A stretch of DNA of 64,000 bases, taken from assembly GCA_034620365.1 (NCBI GenBank), contig JAQGEQ010000058.1, positions 248,001 to 312,000 of the forward strand, given 5' to 3'. The position numbers and the translations under genes are program-made. The notes below the pieces were generated by a model, which was given only the letters and a program-made list of their open reading frames with translations, made no database searches and had not been told where the DNA came from. Below are positions 24,190 through 36,499 of this stretch, one piece after another (position 1 is the first letter of the stretch; each line of letters starts with the position of its first letter). The stretch comes from Pegea sp. RAD2-039. Taxonomy: Eukaryota > Chordata > Thaliacea > Salpida > Salpidae.

Positions 24190-24620
24190 AACCATAAAAC
24201 TTTTTAGCAAACAGAACAAAGTGACTAAAGAAAAATAGAATTTGAAAAAGTCTTCACATCACAGTTTACTATAACACAAGAAAAAACAGCAGAAGAAATA
24301 GAACATTACAAAAGTATAAAACAGTTAAGAATACAGAAAGTAAGCTAAATAAATGAAGAAAACATCATGATTGTAACTCACTTATCAACAAAATTACTCA
24401 AATTACACTTTTTTAATCTAATTTTAAAATAAGTGATAGAATTTACTGTAATGATGGAGTCGAGAAGAAAATTTCAAACCTGGTAAACCCTATTAGAAGG
24501 CTGTTACTCCGTTGGATGTAATTAAACTTATTGAGTGGTTTAATTTTGACTAATGAACCTCTGAGGATGTATAGCAGATTGATTCAGGGTATTTATACGC
24601 AAGAAAGGTTATTTTTAAAC
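24190..24620 (-). mobile_element. Probable LINE family B relative, decayed
   Basis: The plus-strand string GTTGGATGTAATTAAACTTA and the following CTCTGAGGATGTATAGCAGA resemble segments at 26598-26670 (CTGGATGTTATCAAAG, CTCTGAGGACATACGAGAG) and 60350-60440. The minus-strand reading resembles the W-N-x-L-P end of a LINE reverse transcriptase but is interrupted. Confidence 0.4.
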
Positions 24621-24689
24621 TAAATATTTAGGTCATAGATAATATTCTTTTATAAATATTTAGTTTATAATTTACAATCAAAAGTTTGA

Positions 24690-25140
24690 AATACTTGACT
24701 GTCATAAACAGTTTACAAAACAAAAGTCTACAACTCTATATTTTTCAACATAGACGGTTGTGTCGGTTGACGACTAATCTATTTTGTTTTGCGATGGATT
24801 CAAGTCTCATTCTCAAAGATTCGATATATCGCGCTATATAACGCGAAAAGTACCCTCTCCAACTATAAATGAATAGTGTCACTAACCCAATTGACCTCGA
24901 TATCAGTCCTGGTTCACTTGGTCCAGCATTAGATCCAAAAATAGAGGATAGTTCAACGCACGCTGACCTCTATGATAATCAAAGTCAGTGCGTATTAAGG
25001 AAGTAAGAAAGCCAGCATCAATCTGTAAAGTCCTGGAAGCGATGGAAGTAGAAGATGACAACTGGAAGCAGCACTCTGCTTACACTTATTCCAGGGTCGT
25101 CTTCGTCGTCGTTGATGTAGAGAAGACGGTATAATCGTTT
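24690..25140 (+). pseudogene. Coding-like island with a frame change
   Basis: Two overlapping plus-strand frames look protein-coding. One starts with an ATG near 24868 and includes NPIDLDISPGSLGPALDPK; the other continues in a different frame with KVLEAMEVEDDNWKQHSAY and ends in a TAA near 25133. The switch between frames suggests a frameshifted remnant, or two exons with an unrecognised intron. The family is unknown. Confidence 0.2.
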
Positions 25141-26062
25141 TTAAAGGTTCAGCATTTTTTTTATTAATTTACTAATATCTTGAACCTTCAGTTAATTAAG
25201 TAGCTTGTGTTTAGAGTTAATCAGATATTTGTTATGTCAACAAATTTGATTCAAATTTCATCAAGAGAGCAAAAATAAAAGATTAGTTAGGTCAGTTGAT
25301 ATACAAACGCTCTTCAGCTAACGATACTTAACTAAAAAGTTGTTTTTAAGAGTCTTGTGGCTGTATGTTACAGAGTGGTTATATTGTACATGAAGCGTTA
25401 TTGCCCACTATAAAAGCGTTTCCGTTTAAATATATAAAGTTAATTAAATTTTGTTTATCGAGAAAACACTTTTTTACAAATAATTCAATTTGACATCAAA
25501 ATGCTTTCATGAAAACTCAACTAAACTTTTTGTATAAGTTGTTCCCTATTCTCACAATCGATTATTATTTGATAACATTAAAATACTTAAACTTGTTTAA
25601 CTATATAGTTCGTAAAATCTGAATTTATGAAAAGTTGAGAAACGAACAAATAACTTAAACTAAAAGATGAGAAGATATATAATTTTGACAGTAAAATAAT
25701 TATCTATTTAAAGTAGATCTTAATCTCTTTCTCAAACTAGATAAATTAAAAACAATTTAGCTCTGATTTTCGCTACAAAGCTTATATCTATATATAGAAA
25801 AAGTATATTCAATTTGAAAATTGTTAAAGTTGATATATCATTTATAAGTTTGTTAATTAGATCAGCAAATTTACTTGAAAATTTCTAAAATATATTTTTT
25901 TAAATATCAAACGAATAATTTAAAAATTGTTTTATCGTTTTACATGAAGTTATAAAATTAACTTGTTGTTTATTTCCTGTTATAAATATATTTTTAATTG
26001 TATTTAAACTTAGAAATTAAAGATTTAATAATTTGATAAACATGAATCGTTATCAGTCAGCT
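25141..26062. other. AT-rich spacer upstream of the tRNA
   Basis: No ORF or other element is supported here. Confidence 0.4.
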
Positions 26063-26135
26063 GTCTTCGTAGCGCAATGGATAGCGCGCTGGACTTCTAA
26101 TCCAGAGGTTCCGGGTTCGAGTCCCGGCGAGGATG
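26063..26135 (+). tRNA. trnR-UCU: tRNA-Arg (anticodon UCU)
   Basis: A 73-nt cloverleaf without an intron. The acceptor stem pairs GTCTTCG with CGAGGAT (two G-U pairs), discriminator G. The D arm is GCGC...GCGC with the GG loop, the anticodon stem CTGGA/TCCAG encloses the loop CTTCTAA (anticodon TCT), and the T arm is CCGGG/CCCGG with loop TTCGAGT. Internal promoter boxes A (TAGCGCAATGG) and B (GGTTCGAGTCC, 26114-26124) are intact. A run of six T at 26138-26143 is a good RNA polymerase III terminator. CCA is not encoded, as expected in eukaryotes. Confidence 0.97.
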
Positions 26136-26379
26136 CATTTTTTAAAACCATGTTAAATTGATTTTTTAACCATTTAAAATTTTTAACTATAAAGTATTGA
26201 AAAGTTTCAATAGAAATTTCCTTACAGAGGTTATATATGCAATTAAAAGCTATCAAACTTAAGTAACAATTACAGCTTAACTAATTACTCAAAATTTTTT
26301 AAAAGTTTTGTTTTCTTATTTATGTTAAATCGTAAGAACACAACTTAAGAAATAATTATTTTTTGAAAAACTTTTATTT

Positions 26380-27870
26380 ATTTTTCTCAATGCATGGCTT
26401 CAGATTACGAATCATGCAGCTCTTATAGCCAGTAAATAAACAATATGAAAAGGTCTTAAGTATCACAGTTTAGCATAAATCAAAAATAGAAAATAAATAT
26501 TAATCATAATTTTTTAACAAAATTTTAAAAGAGCTGATAAAGATCAAGTCTAGAAGAAGATTCCAAACTGTTGTTATTCTAGTGAAAAAGCTATTATTCC
26601 ACTGGATGTTATCAAAGTTGTTAAGTGTGTTGATCTTAAATGATGAGCCTCTGAGGACATACGAGAGATTGCAACCTATAAAGTGTTCTATAAAATTGAT
26701 ATGAAAAAACGTCAATAATTTTGGATACGAGGTTCAAGAATGGTGTTACAGAGATTGAAAATTAATTTTGTAGAGATGGTCGTTGTATGAAGAAAGAATA
26801 TGTCTCATATAAGAAAAGATTTTCTTGTAAACGATCTTTTAACGGATTCAAACTTTACTTAAAACTTTTTGTGAAATATATTTTTCTTTTCTATTTAGGA
26901 AGGTAAAAAATATAAAATAAATTTCATTGAATTTAAAAAAGCTATTAATTACCAATTAAGAAATTTAATAATTGTTCAGCTTTGAAATTAACATCTCAAA
27001 GTTTGAAAAAAAATTAATTTTGCTTATAGTTTAGTTAGTAGTATAAAATATAATTTCCAAAAAATTAATTACAAAATCTATTTCTTTTACTTTTATAATA
27101 TTTTACTAAGAAGACGAATACAAAAAAATAACTCCAGAATAATTAAGAGATTTGTTAAATAAGATGAATTTTTTTTTGAAAACGAGTGACACATCTTGAA
27201 CGCACCAATAAATAAATATTCGAATATTTTAGAATTGAAGGTCTTATACGAAGATCAGTTATATCTTTCTATTTAAGTTCATCTTATTTGAATCATCAAG
27301 ATATTCTTTAACCGATAAAAACCCTTCTCTCATTTTCACTACGTCAATCTTAACTGCAATTATTTTTCTATCGTATCAAAAGATTTTAATCCGTTTTTGT
27401 TGTCAGTCAGCAACAACAATAAAGTTCTATTTTCCAGAAATCTTTGAAATTCTCAATCCTTGCATATGCTCTACCAAATTAAATATATTTTAATATCTTA
27501 AACTTTGAACCAACTTGTAAAATCTATTTTTTTTTTGGATTTATTTTCTACAACAAACTTTGAGAAGATAAAAAAGATCGCAATCAATAAAAAAAGTCTT
27601 TAAAGTTAAGGTTAGGAAAACTATTTATAAACAGTTATAAAGAATAAGAAAAGTTTTAATAAAAGGGGCTTTTGAGGTAGTTTTCGGATGACCAAAACAG
27701 AATAACACATCTACATAAAATTTTCCTCATAAATGATTTCTAAACTAACCTAAGCTTTTGGATATCTTTTTTAAGATGAGTACTTCATACGGAAGAGTTA
27801 AATTGGAATTTAGAACGGATTTAGAACGGATTTATGCAGTGATTGTCTAAATGTCTGGTCTTAAGAAGTT
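26380..27870 (-). mobile_element. LINE family B copy, minus strand, decayed
   Basis: The minus-strand frame at 26715-26500 reads LRGSSFKINTLNNF and then ITTVWNLL, a reverse-transcriptase C-terminus of the same family as 14081-14200 (VTTTWNYLP). The 3' UTR signature GCTATAAGAGCTGCATGATT lies inverted near 26410. Similarity to 60530-60640 (GTCGTTGTATGAAGAAAG against GTCTTTGTATGAGGAAAA) suggests more of the element upstream. Frames are broken beyond the last ~70 codons. It sits about 250 bp from the tRNA gene. Confidence 0.55.
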
Positions 27871-29525
27871 TAAGAATTTGATGTAAAGTAGATGAACCAA
27901 TTCTGAACAAATAACCTACATGGTGGGTTTATTTGAAGTTATGAGAGATGAAAATATCTTTAATTATAGAATATCTTTGCGTGGTCTTGTAAAAGTTGTT
28001 TAATAACCAATAATTTTATTGAACTCTTACACAATTCAGTCTTTAACTCATATTAAGATTTTAAAACTCAAATCTTCCTTTGATGACCTATGAGTCTCAT
28101 GTTTGCATTGAGTGAAGAGCAGATTTATCTAAAAAGTTCCGTTGTTGTGTTAGTCACACAGATTATGAATTGAATACATTCAAACCTTAATATGAATTTG
28201 TCTATCTAACAAACACAAACTTTCTGTTTATTGTTGTCAGCGATAATTTGTGTAACTTGTTGAAACTATTCACTTTATGAGCTTTTAACACCAACAATCA
28301 GTATCTAGTTTATATCTTTTTTGCGGTTGAAAGAGCTTAAATAGTATCCTCCGGGTATTGTATACAGCTTTAGTTGAAAACTCACTAAACTAGGTGGGTA
28401 TGTGTTTGCTAATAAACAAAATTACGTTTGTTTTTATATTTATTTTAAATTAATGTCAGTTTTTTAATTTACAATGCTAAACTTTCCAGAAAAATACGCT
28501 GATAGATAAGTATTTAAACTAACTGATATTTTCAAACAAATTAAATTTGTGAATAAAACTCGTGAAAAATACCTTTTGTAAACAAGATATTTCGTAAATC
28601 TAATTTTGCAAATCATAAACATCTACAGATTATAAAGCAAACTATTAATTTGGTTGCTTAATCAATTAATAAAAGTTGTTTTGTTATATTTTTGGTGAAA
28701 CAAAGTTATAAAGTGGAAATTAAGTAATTAAAACTAATAAACTTAAAGTCAAGTTTGAAGATAACATTTTTCTCGAAATTTGATTAAATGGATTAAGAGA
28801 AATTTGATTAATTAAAAGACAACCGATTAAATTCTTCCACATTTTTGGCTCGCTTTTGGTTTTTTTTCCTTTTTTCTCACTATGCAGTAAAACTTGTTTT
28901 CAATTTTGTTCATCTCTCTTCCTTCATATACAGATTTTCAAAGAATAAGAAGAACTCGTGACCATTTTAATTTGATTTATTTTACTTTTGTTTAAAACTT
29001 AGAAACCAAAATATTAGATTTTTAAAAAGATTTTATCTTTGTATTTTTATTTCAAATGTAACTAAATTATTAGTCTAAAAAAATTAATATTTCTAAGTTA
29101 GTTTTTTAAGTTGATTGTTTTTTAATTAACATTTATTCTTTTATTTCATCAGAATGATATAAGATTATCACCAGATTTAAGAGAACTTTTTTAGTTATTA
29201 GAAAATAATTGATTACTTTCTATAATTCAAAATAAAATTATGATTAGTTCATTTGATTTCAAAATAAGTTTGCAATAAAACTAATTAAAAACTTTAATTA
29301 GTAAATAAATATCAAAAGTAATTTATCATAATTTAAATCAATTTTTTGAATTGTTTGAAAACGTTTTATGAACAATTTTGTTTAAAAAAATTTCACAAAT
29401 TTCTAATTAAACCAAAATAACTTCATATACTTACATTTAAAAGAATTGAAAAATATTTCCAGCAGATATAAGATATTAATAGTTTGTACTTAAAAGTTTA
29501 CATTAAAAGCTGATTTCAGTTAGAA
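27871..29525. other. AT-rich upstream region of TIMP
   Basis: No gene seen. It ends in the acceptor-like GCTGATTTCAG (AG at 29518-29519), 6 nt before the TIMP start codon. Confidence 0.4.
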
Positions 29526-32287
29526 ATGCTTCGATTTCTAGTTTTTGTTATTCTGGTTTCTGCTGTGACTTCAGCCACGGTAGAAAATTGTGAATGTTCT
29601 CAATTCCATACTCAAGAAAAGCTATGTAATGCCACCTTCGGTAAGTTCAATAATTTGTTTTATCTAAATTCTCAAATACCTAAAGCCACTTAACCAAATT
29701 TGTAGAAAATAAATCTCTATATAATAAAGCTTTTAAAAAATGCTTCAGCTGAATATGATAAATTATTTCCTAGAATTACTTTATATAAATATCATCTAGA
29801 AGTTTATGACGTTTTCAAAGAAGTTTTTTTCTCGTTCTTAAAACTATCAATTCTAAATTTTAAATAAATTGCATGATAGGCAAAATAGAATATTTGTTAA
29901 GATTGTATGGCTTTTATTGATTATTTTGTGATTGTTTTGTCTGGCACGTTTGAATTTTACATAAATATTTCTGTCATTTGTATATTTAGATAAATCTTAT
30001 TTAAAAAGTTCATTTAATTACTCAACTTTTAAACAATTCTAAGAGTTTTTTATTAGCTAAAATATAAATTTCAAAACTATTAGCTTGTAACTAGGCTAGT
30101 ACTGTTGGTTTTTTAAGTTATTCAAAGTCATTAAATGCATGATAATATACGATTTGTAAAACCGTGTTTGATTATGTTGAAATTAAAGATGATTTAGCGT
30201 AATTAGTTTGCATCAAATATGAATTTAAATGGAGTCTCCATGAGCTATTTGTCTTACTTAAAACATTCTATCCACAATCAAACCTTAAAAATAGTTTATG
30301 ATGTAAGATGTGTGTGAAAATCAAGTTAAAAACAACATGATAGAAAAATTTTGTTTTGAAGACTAAAAATTATTCTTTTGAAAAAAAGAATTTTTTATTA
30401 TGTTTCTTCAATTGAAAAATCAAAGTTCAAAACAAAACAACTTTGAAAAAAAAGTTTAACACAAAATTTGAGAAGTTTAATTTGTTTAATATTGCTAAAT
30501 AAGTCTTTTTATCTGATAGTTCTAAAACTTATAAATTGCAGATCAAATTAGAAAATATTATTTTCTGTACACGAAAAATTCAAATAAAAAACATTTAATT
30601 GGTATTTTTTTCATATTAATTTTCAAATTTAAACTTCTTATTTTTAGTTGATATTCTTTATCAAGTATCATGTGTTAACCATGACAGTAAAATTCAAAAA
30701 AAAATTCGATATTCAAAAAAAAAATACGAAAAAATTCTAAAAATTCTAAAAAATCCCTAAAATTATATTGAAGTTTTCAAAAACAGACCAAACTTTCAGT
30801 AAAACATGATAAAAATATAAATATTGTATACTTTTACTAAATATGTAATTATATAGCACAAGATATGATAAGCTAGACAAACAAGCTGTTTTGTATTTAT
30901 CTCAAACTCATTAAGGCAGATATCATTCAAGCAACTTCAAAAGTAATTTGAGAATATTTCACTAAAATCAAATAAATCTGCTTTATTGTTGACCAAAAAC
31001 AAATTTAAAGTTTTTAATAAACGAAGAAAAAATAAGTAATCTGAACTAGATAGTATTAAACCATTTCTGCTAAAAGCCATTTTATCATCTAACTACAGAA
31101 ATACAATTAAAAATAATTTTGGTATATCACAAGCAAGTGAAACTTAAAGTGAATTTATTTACAGATTTTCAAATTTATAATATTTATTTAAATTATATTT
31201 TTTTGTTCATTTGTTCATCAAATAAATTTAAGATTGTTTTTTTAGTGGGCATAGTTCGAGTTACTAGTTACTACACGAAGGTAACAATAGAAAGTCCCGA
31301 TGAACGATTAAAAGTAATCAGTAAAGCTCAAATTTTCAAGGTAGAGTTTTTGGGACTAGATTTTGTTTATAAGATTTTTCGAGTTTCAAACTCTGATCTA
31401 AAATGTCTTGATGCAGATGATGAAAGGGAAGTATGAAGAGTTTAGAGAAGGATCTACAATCCTACTTCTAACTCCAATTGGGAAATGTGAGCTTGAAGCT
31501 AGAAAAGGAGTCTTGTTTATTTCAGGTTGGCAAAACTCTTCTACTGATATCAAATTTTAAAATGAAATCGAAAAGTTCAAACTTTGTGTCAAAAACTTCC
31601 CAAAAATACTCTAAAGGGCCTTTTTTGAAGGCTGGGTGCATGACTACGGACAAATCATCGTAGATGGATGTAGTATAAGAGAAAAGATCTTAAGCTTAGG
31701 GGCGTCTCAACTGAATACGATCGAGCATAACATCAGATCACGTGCTTATATTAAAGGATGTGAAGACTGCAAGATCATCAAAGAAAACGATTTATCATAT
31801 GTAAGTTCTTCCAATATTTTATTCCAACAATAAATTCATCACTTTGTCTGAACTTTCTATTTTTATGACGTCATAGCTTCAGGATGGAGAGTGTCGAGCT
31901 TATTATCGCTTCCCGATTTCCACCTCAGCTTGTGTAAGGAACGAAAAGTCCGGGAAATGTGAATGGATTCGAAGAGCTTTTTATCACCGCTTAAGCTCTT
32001 CATACTTTCGCCCTAAACCTCGCTTACCTTACAACCAGGAAAAAGAAGACGGAATAGCTTACTTCCCGACATCAGAGAGCTACAAACGCGATCATTCTAT
32101 TACTGCTCGTCCAAGTCTTGCCCCTGAAGAAAGAAAACCTAATATCCTTCCTAACCCAACGGGTACAGCCCAACCTGTAAATCAAACTGAAAAAGCAAAT
32201 GAAGAGATAAATGAAGAAATCGACGTTTTAATCCATAATGCAAATGATCATCTCATTAGAATCAAAGTGAAGAAACCAGAAGCATAA
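29526..32287 (+). CDS. TIMP: Tissue inhibitor of metalloproteinases, five exons
   Basis: Exons 29526-29640, 31246-31340, 31417-31525, 31631-31800 and 31883-32287 join in phase to 297 aa. All introns are GT-AG; the first is 1.6 kb, the others 76-105 nt. A hydrophobic signal peptide (MLRFLVFVILVSAVTSA) precedes Cys22-Glu-Cys24 and Cys34, exactly the 1/3/13 spacing of TIMP N-domains. Cys94 and Cys120 fit the partners of the first two, and the G-C-x-x-C at 149-153 starts the C-domain. TIMPs are secreted and block matrix metalloproteinases by placing the first Cys on the catalytic zinc. Odd points: four residues (TVEN) may remain before Cys22, and a ~100-residue hydrophilic Pro/Glu-rich C-terminal extension follows the C-domain. 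AATAAA occurs near 32480. Confidence 0.88.
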
Positions 32288-35200
32288 ATCAGTGATCTTC
32301 AAGCATCTTTATTTCTTGTAATTTTCCTTTCTGTACCTTCTGCTTGTTCTTTAATTCAGATTTGATTCTTAATGCTTTCTTGACTGAAAATACTTCTTTG
32401 TATATTTACTTTTCAACTTTGTTCTTGTTTTTAAGATATATTTTATGTATGAAAATAGTTGAACGATATATGATGAAAGAATAAAATGATTAACAATATG
32501 ATTGGTTTTATGTTTGAACTCATTTGTAAAATAAAATTAATAAAAACAAAAAATAGTTGATAAAATATTAAACTGAAACTAAAAGAGAAACTCAATGCAG
32601 CTTTTGCATTAAAAATGACTAAAATAAAAATGTTTGACAAAAAGCTTAATGCTTGTTTCACAACTTTTTAATCTATCAAATAAAGCAAAACTTTTTCAGC
32701 TTTTGTTTCAGTATATACGTAATTTAGCTCAGATAAATAAGACTTAAGAATTGATTATTAGGTAAACATTCTAAATGTATGATTTCAAGTATAATGTTAA
32801 TTGAGTTTCTGTATTTATATAAATAGTGAGATAAGATCTTATCAGGTAAACTATTTGTAGTGAGTATAAAATTGTAGTATATAAAGCAACTCATCAATTA
32901 GTTGAAAATGTCTTAAGCTTTATTGTTGGAGAAAAATCTATTTGTCTAATTCTAAAATTTTCATTTAATCTAAGTTTTAAAAAGCGTTTTATTACTTTTA
33001 GTCAATAGTTTAAATGTATCTTAAAAGCATCACTTTGGTATTTTGAGTTAATTTATTTTCTAAATGTGATAAGCTAAAATTGTATTTTTTATCATATAAT
33101 TGCAACAAGTCGAAATTGTGATAATACATAAATGATTTATGAAAAGAAATAAGTCATAAATGACAACAATTGAAAAGTTTTTTTAGAGTCTATAAAGTTA
33201 AAACACAAAATGAGATTATGCCTGGAGCTACGATTATTGATTTAACAATAATGTTTAAACTATTTTAATTCTTTTACAATGAATGCCATAAACAAACTCA
33301 TAATAATTGATCAAAGAAATATAATTTACTGAAAGTAAAAAACAACTTAGATTATTAATTACTATCTCTAGAACCTTTCAATTGCATTTCTTCAGGTTTG
33401 TGATAGGAAATAATTGAAAACTTATATATTTTTCATTAAACTATTTGGGGGACTGTTCACAACTAAGATTAGATTGTTTTATATTCACTTGTACTTTGTA
33501 AAATATTCTTTTTAAAAATTACAGCAACATATTCTAAGTTCTTAAAGTAAATTTTAGTTCTTTACTACAACAATTGCTTTAAAATTATTTCTAAACATTT
33601 TGAAACGCAATTTAACATATAGTCTTGAAGAGTTCAAATTCTATTTTAGAGTTTGTGATCTAGATATAGTTTTAAATTACATCTTTATAAATTTTAGGAT
33701 CAAAATTGATAAATTTTTGATTTATTTTTTCTTCATGTCAAATATACCCATAATTGCTTAAAAGTTCAATAAATTTTCAATGATAAAATGTGATGAAATT
33801 GACGTGGTTCCAACAAAAGGTGAAATTTAATGATTTTTATAAAAATTTAGAAAATTAGCTATAAGAATGTGATTGTTGAAAATATATAATAAACAACAAA
33901 CTTTAATTTTATTTCATTAAAAGCAATATTTGAATTTGATTTAAGACTGTTTCAAAATAACACTTTAAACTTTCCCAACTACTATTTTTTCTCAAATGAA
34001 AAATTTTTTATTTTGATACAAAACAATCCAAACTTTATTAACATTAAAGAAATACATCATTGAAACCAAAAGACAACGTTTCATTTTCATGTTTGTAATT
34101 ATTTTCAAACTTCAACATTACTTTAGAAACAACTAACTTTTCAATAGTTCTTTTCACAGTTTTTGAAAATGATTTTCTCTTGATGACAAATTGGGTCAAA
34201 CGCTTAAATCTGTACAAGTGTAGCTGTTATAATTTCACCTAAAGTTTAAAGATTTTTAGCATTGTTGTTTCTTTAAGGTTGTCAAGTTATAAAACTAAAT
34301 CCGGAATTTAATTAATAAAAGTGTCTTCCTCGCTATAAATCAGCTGTAAACGACTACATCAAACCTCTGATTAATGAGTCTTGCTCAGTCTGATCATTAT
34401 ATTCAGGTCCAATTACAGCTTCTAGCAGTTTTTGAATATCTATTTTGAAATTCAATTACTCAACATAAATCTAGACTTTTGTGGGAAGTCTTTTCAAAAA
34501 ATAGAATTTAGAAACATTTGTGAAACTTTAATTCACTTTTAAATAATCAAATGTATTTAAAGCTATTTATTCACTTGTTTAATCATTTTTTTTATTAAAA
34601 CCTTCTTTAAAAAACAATTAAATCGACATTTAAGACTATATTGATTAATAAAACTAATTTTGTGTACTTAAAATTTCAAGAAATGCAAATTATCTAATAT
34701 TATTTTTCAAATTCTAACTACTTTAAAATGGTAATGATTATGAATACGCACTCGTGCGTAAAAGTTTCCCGCCATTAAATATCAACAAAACTTTTTATGT
34801 TTTTATTTAAATTTAATTAAAATTTGCTATCAAATGCAAGTTTGGTAATTCAATCCAAGATAAGATTATGTGAAAAAATAACTTAAAATAGATAAACTTG
34901 TGATGATAATTGAATAAATTTTGGAAATCTTAAAATTAAATAAAAAAAAATTTCTGAATTATTGGTGATAACTAATTACAGCACTTTGAAATTAAATATT
35001 TTAATTTTAATAAAATATGTGATTTAACTATCAAAATCATATTACAAATCAATTAATAAGTCATAAAGGTACTCCTTAATTGCTTTTTTATTGAAAAGAT
35101 AATTCTCTAAGTAAATTTTTTTGAAAATCATATTTTTGGGTTTTCAATATATCATACAGTACTTCATTAAAACGTCAACCTCTAGTATTACTGAACGTGT

Positions 35201-36499
35201 TCAACAAGTTTAATTTTTAACAAATATTTCTCTGGCATTTTGTTGTAGCTCAAAACAATTATTCTTCCTGGAAAGTTTGTTTAACAAGTTAAAATCATAA
35301 AATAAAAACTTTCATAAATTTTATTGCCATGAAATGAACTTTAAAATGTTTATAATCAAAAATTTAATCAATATTTCCAATTATTATCTTTAAAATCTTC
35401 CGCCTTCTGTTCCTTTTACTAGTTCCAAAAAAATAATTTCATAACTTTAATGTCTTTTATGAGTTTTTAGGTTTCTTAAATACAAACAGAAGATCTGTTT
35501 GTTTATGATTACTATAATCATGAGATTGGTAAATAGATAGCAACAAATTCTGTATTCTAATAACAAGATTGAGTTTAAAAAAAAAGATAAATTTTTTTGT
35601 TCTACTGAGCTCTAGCTCATAAAGATATTTTCTATAAATAACAAAATTTTATTGGTATTTAGCGATGACTCTAAATTATCTTATGAAAGTTTTGAAACAA
35701 TAAAAGTTGAAATTCTGTTTATTTGATAAATCTTATTTGGGAATAGAGATAGTTTTATGACCATCTTAATGGTATGTAGTGTTTGTGGTTAACCTGGAAA
35801 AAGTCTATTTTTATCATTAGTTTATCCTTTTGTTTCTATCTTTAAAAAGAATGTAAGCTTACATTTGTTAAAAAGCAAAAGTATCTTTAAAGATTGCTTG
35901 AAAAAAATGAATTTAAGACTTTGAAAAAGTCTTTTGTAAAACATGAAATTGTAAAGTACGTATAACATTAAAATTACTTCTAAAGTAACAAAAGTAGCTT
36001 GAATTTTCTGTGTTTACTAGAAAATAATTCTAATTGAACTAATTATTGATAATTATAATTAATTTAAAAAAATCAGTTTAAGATTTATAAAGAAAAGTTT
36101 TTATTCGTGTAAATATTTCAAAATAAACCACAAAAGTTAAAGATTCCATTATAAGCTTTTTACTACAACAGTTAGTGTAGAGTAGAAAAGACTAAATTTA
36201 AAAAAAGACTATATTTGCGGTTGGTAACACTGTTTGAAAGAAATTTTCCTTTGAAACAAATGATAGACAATCTGGTAAGAACCTAACCACGACTTTTAAA
36301 ATCGAAATCATCTCGTGTTGTTAAAAAAGTTGAAAAAAAGACTTGATTTGATCTTTACAAAACAATTTGGTTAATAAATCCTGAATTTCCGATAAGATAT
36401 CACTTTGATGAATTTTAAATCAAAAAAAAATGTTTAGCAAAAAAAAATGAAAATAAGTTAATAAATAAAAGTGATGATCGATTAAAAGACATTTTTAGA
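32288..36499. other. 4.2-kb AT-rich intergenic region
   Basis: No gene seen. It holds the TIMP 3' UTR and a small CG-containing cluster at 34746-34773 (inverted repeat ACGCAC-TC-GTGCGT followed by TTTCCCGCC). The remainder is low-complexity AT-rich DNA. It separates convergent genes (TIMP plus, FAM184A minus). Confidence 0.5.

Noticed and set aside
26053..26256. 67-aa minus-strand ORF over the tRNA
   Set aside because: It reads through the antisense of the tRNA-Arg gene.
31119..31436. 105-aa plus-strand ORF as a separate gene
   Set aside because: It is TIMP exon 2 plus intronic sequence on both sides; splicing at 31246, 31340 and 31417 gives the conserved protein.
31478..31833. Two overlapping short ORFs of 61 and 65 aa
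   Set aside because: The second contains TIMP exon 4 in frame and the first is exon 3 and intron in the wrong frame.
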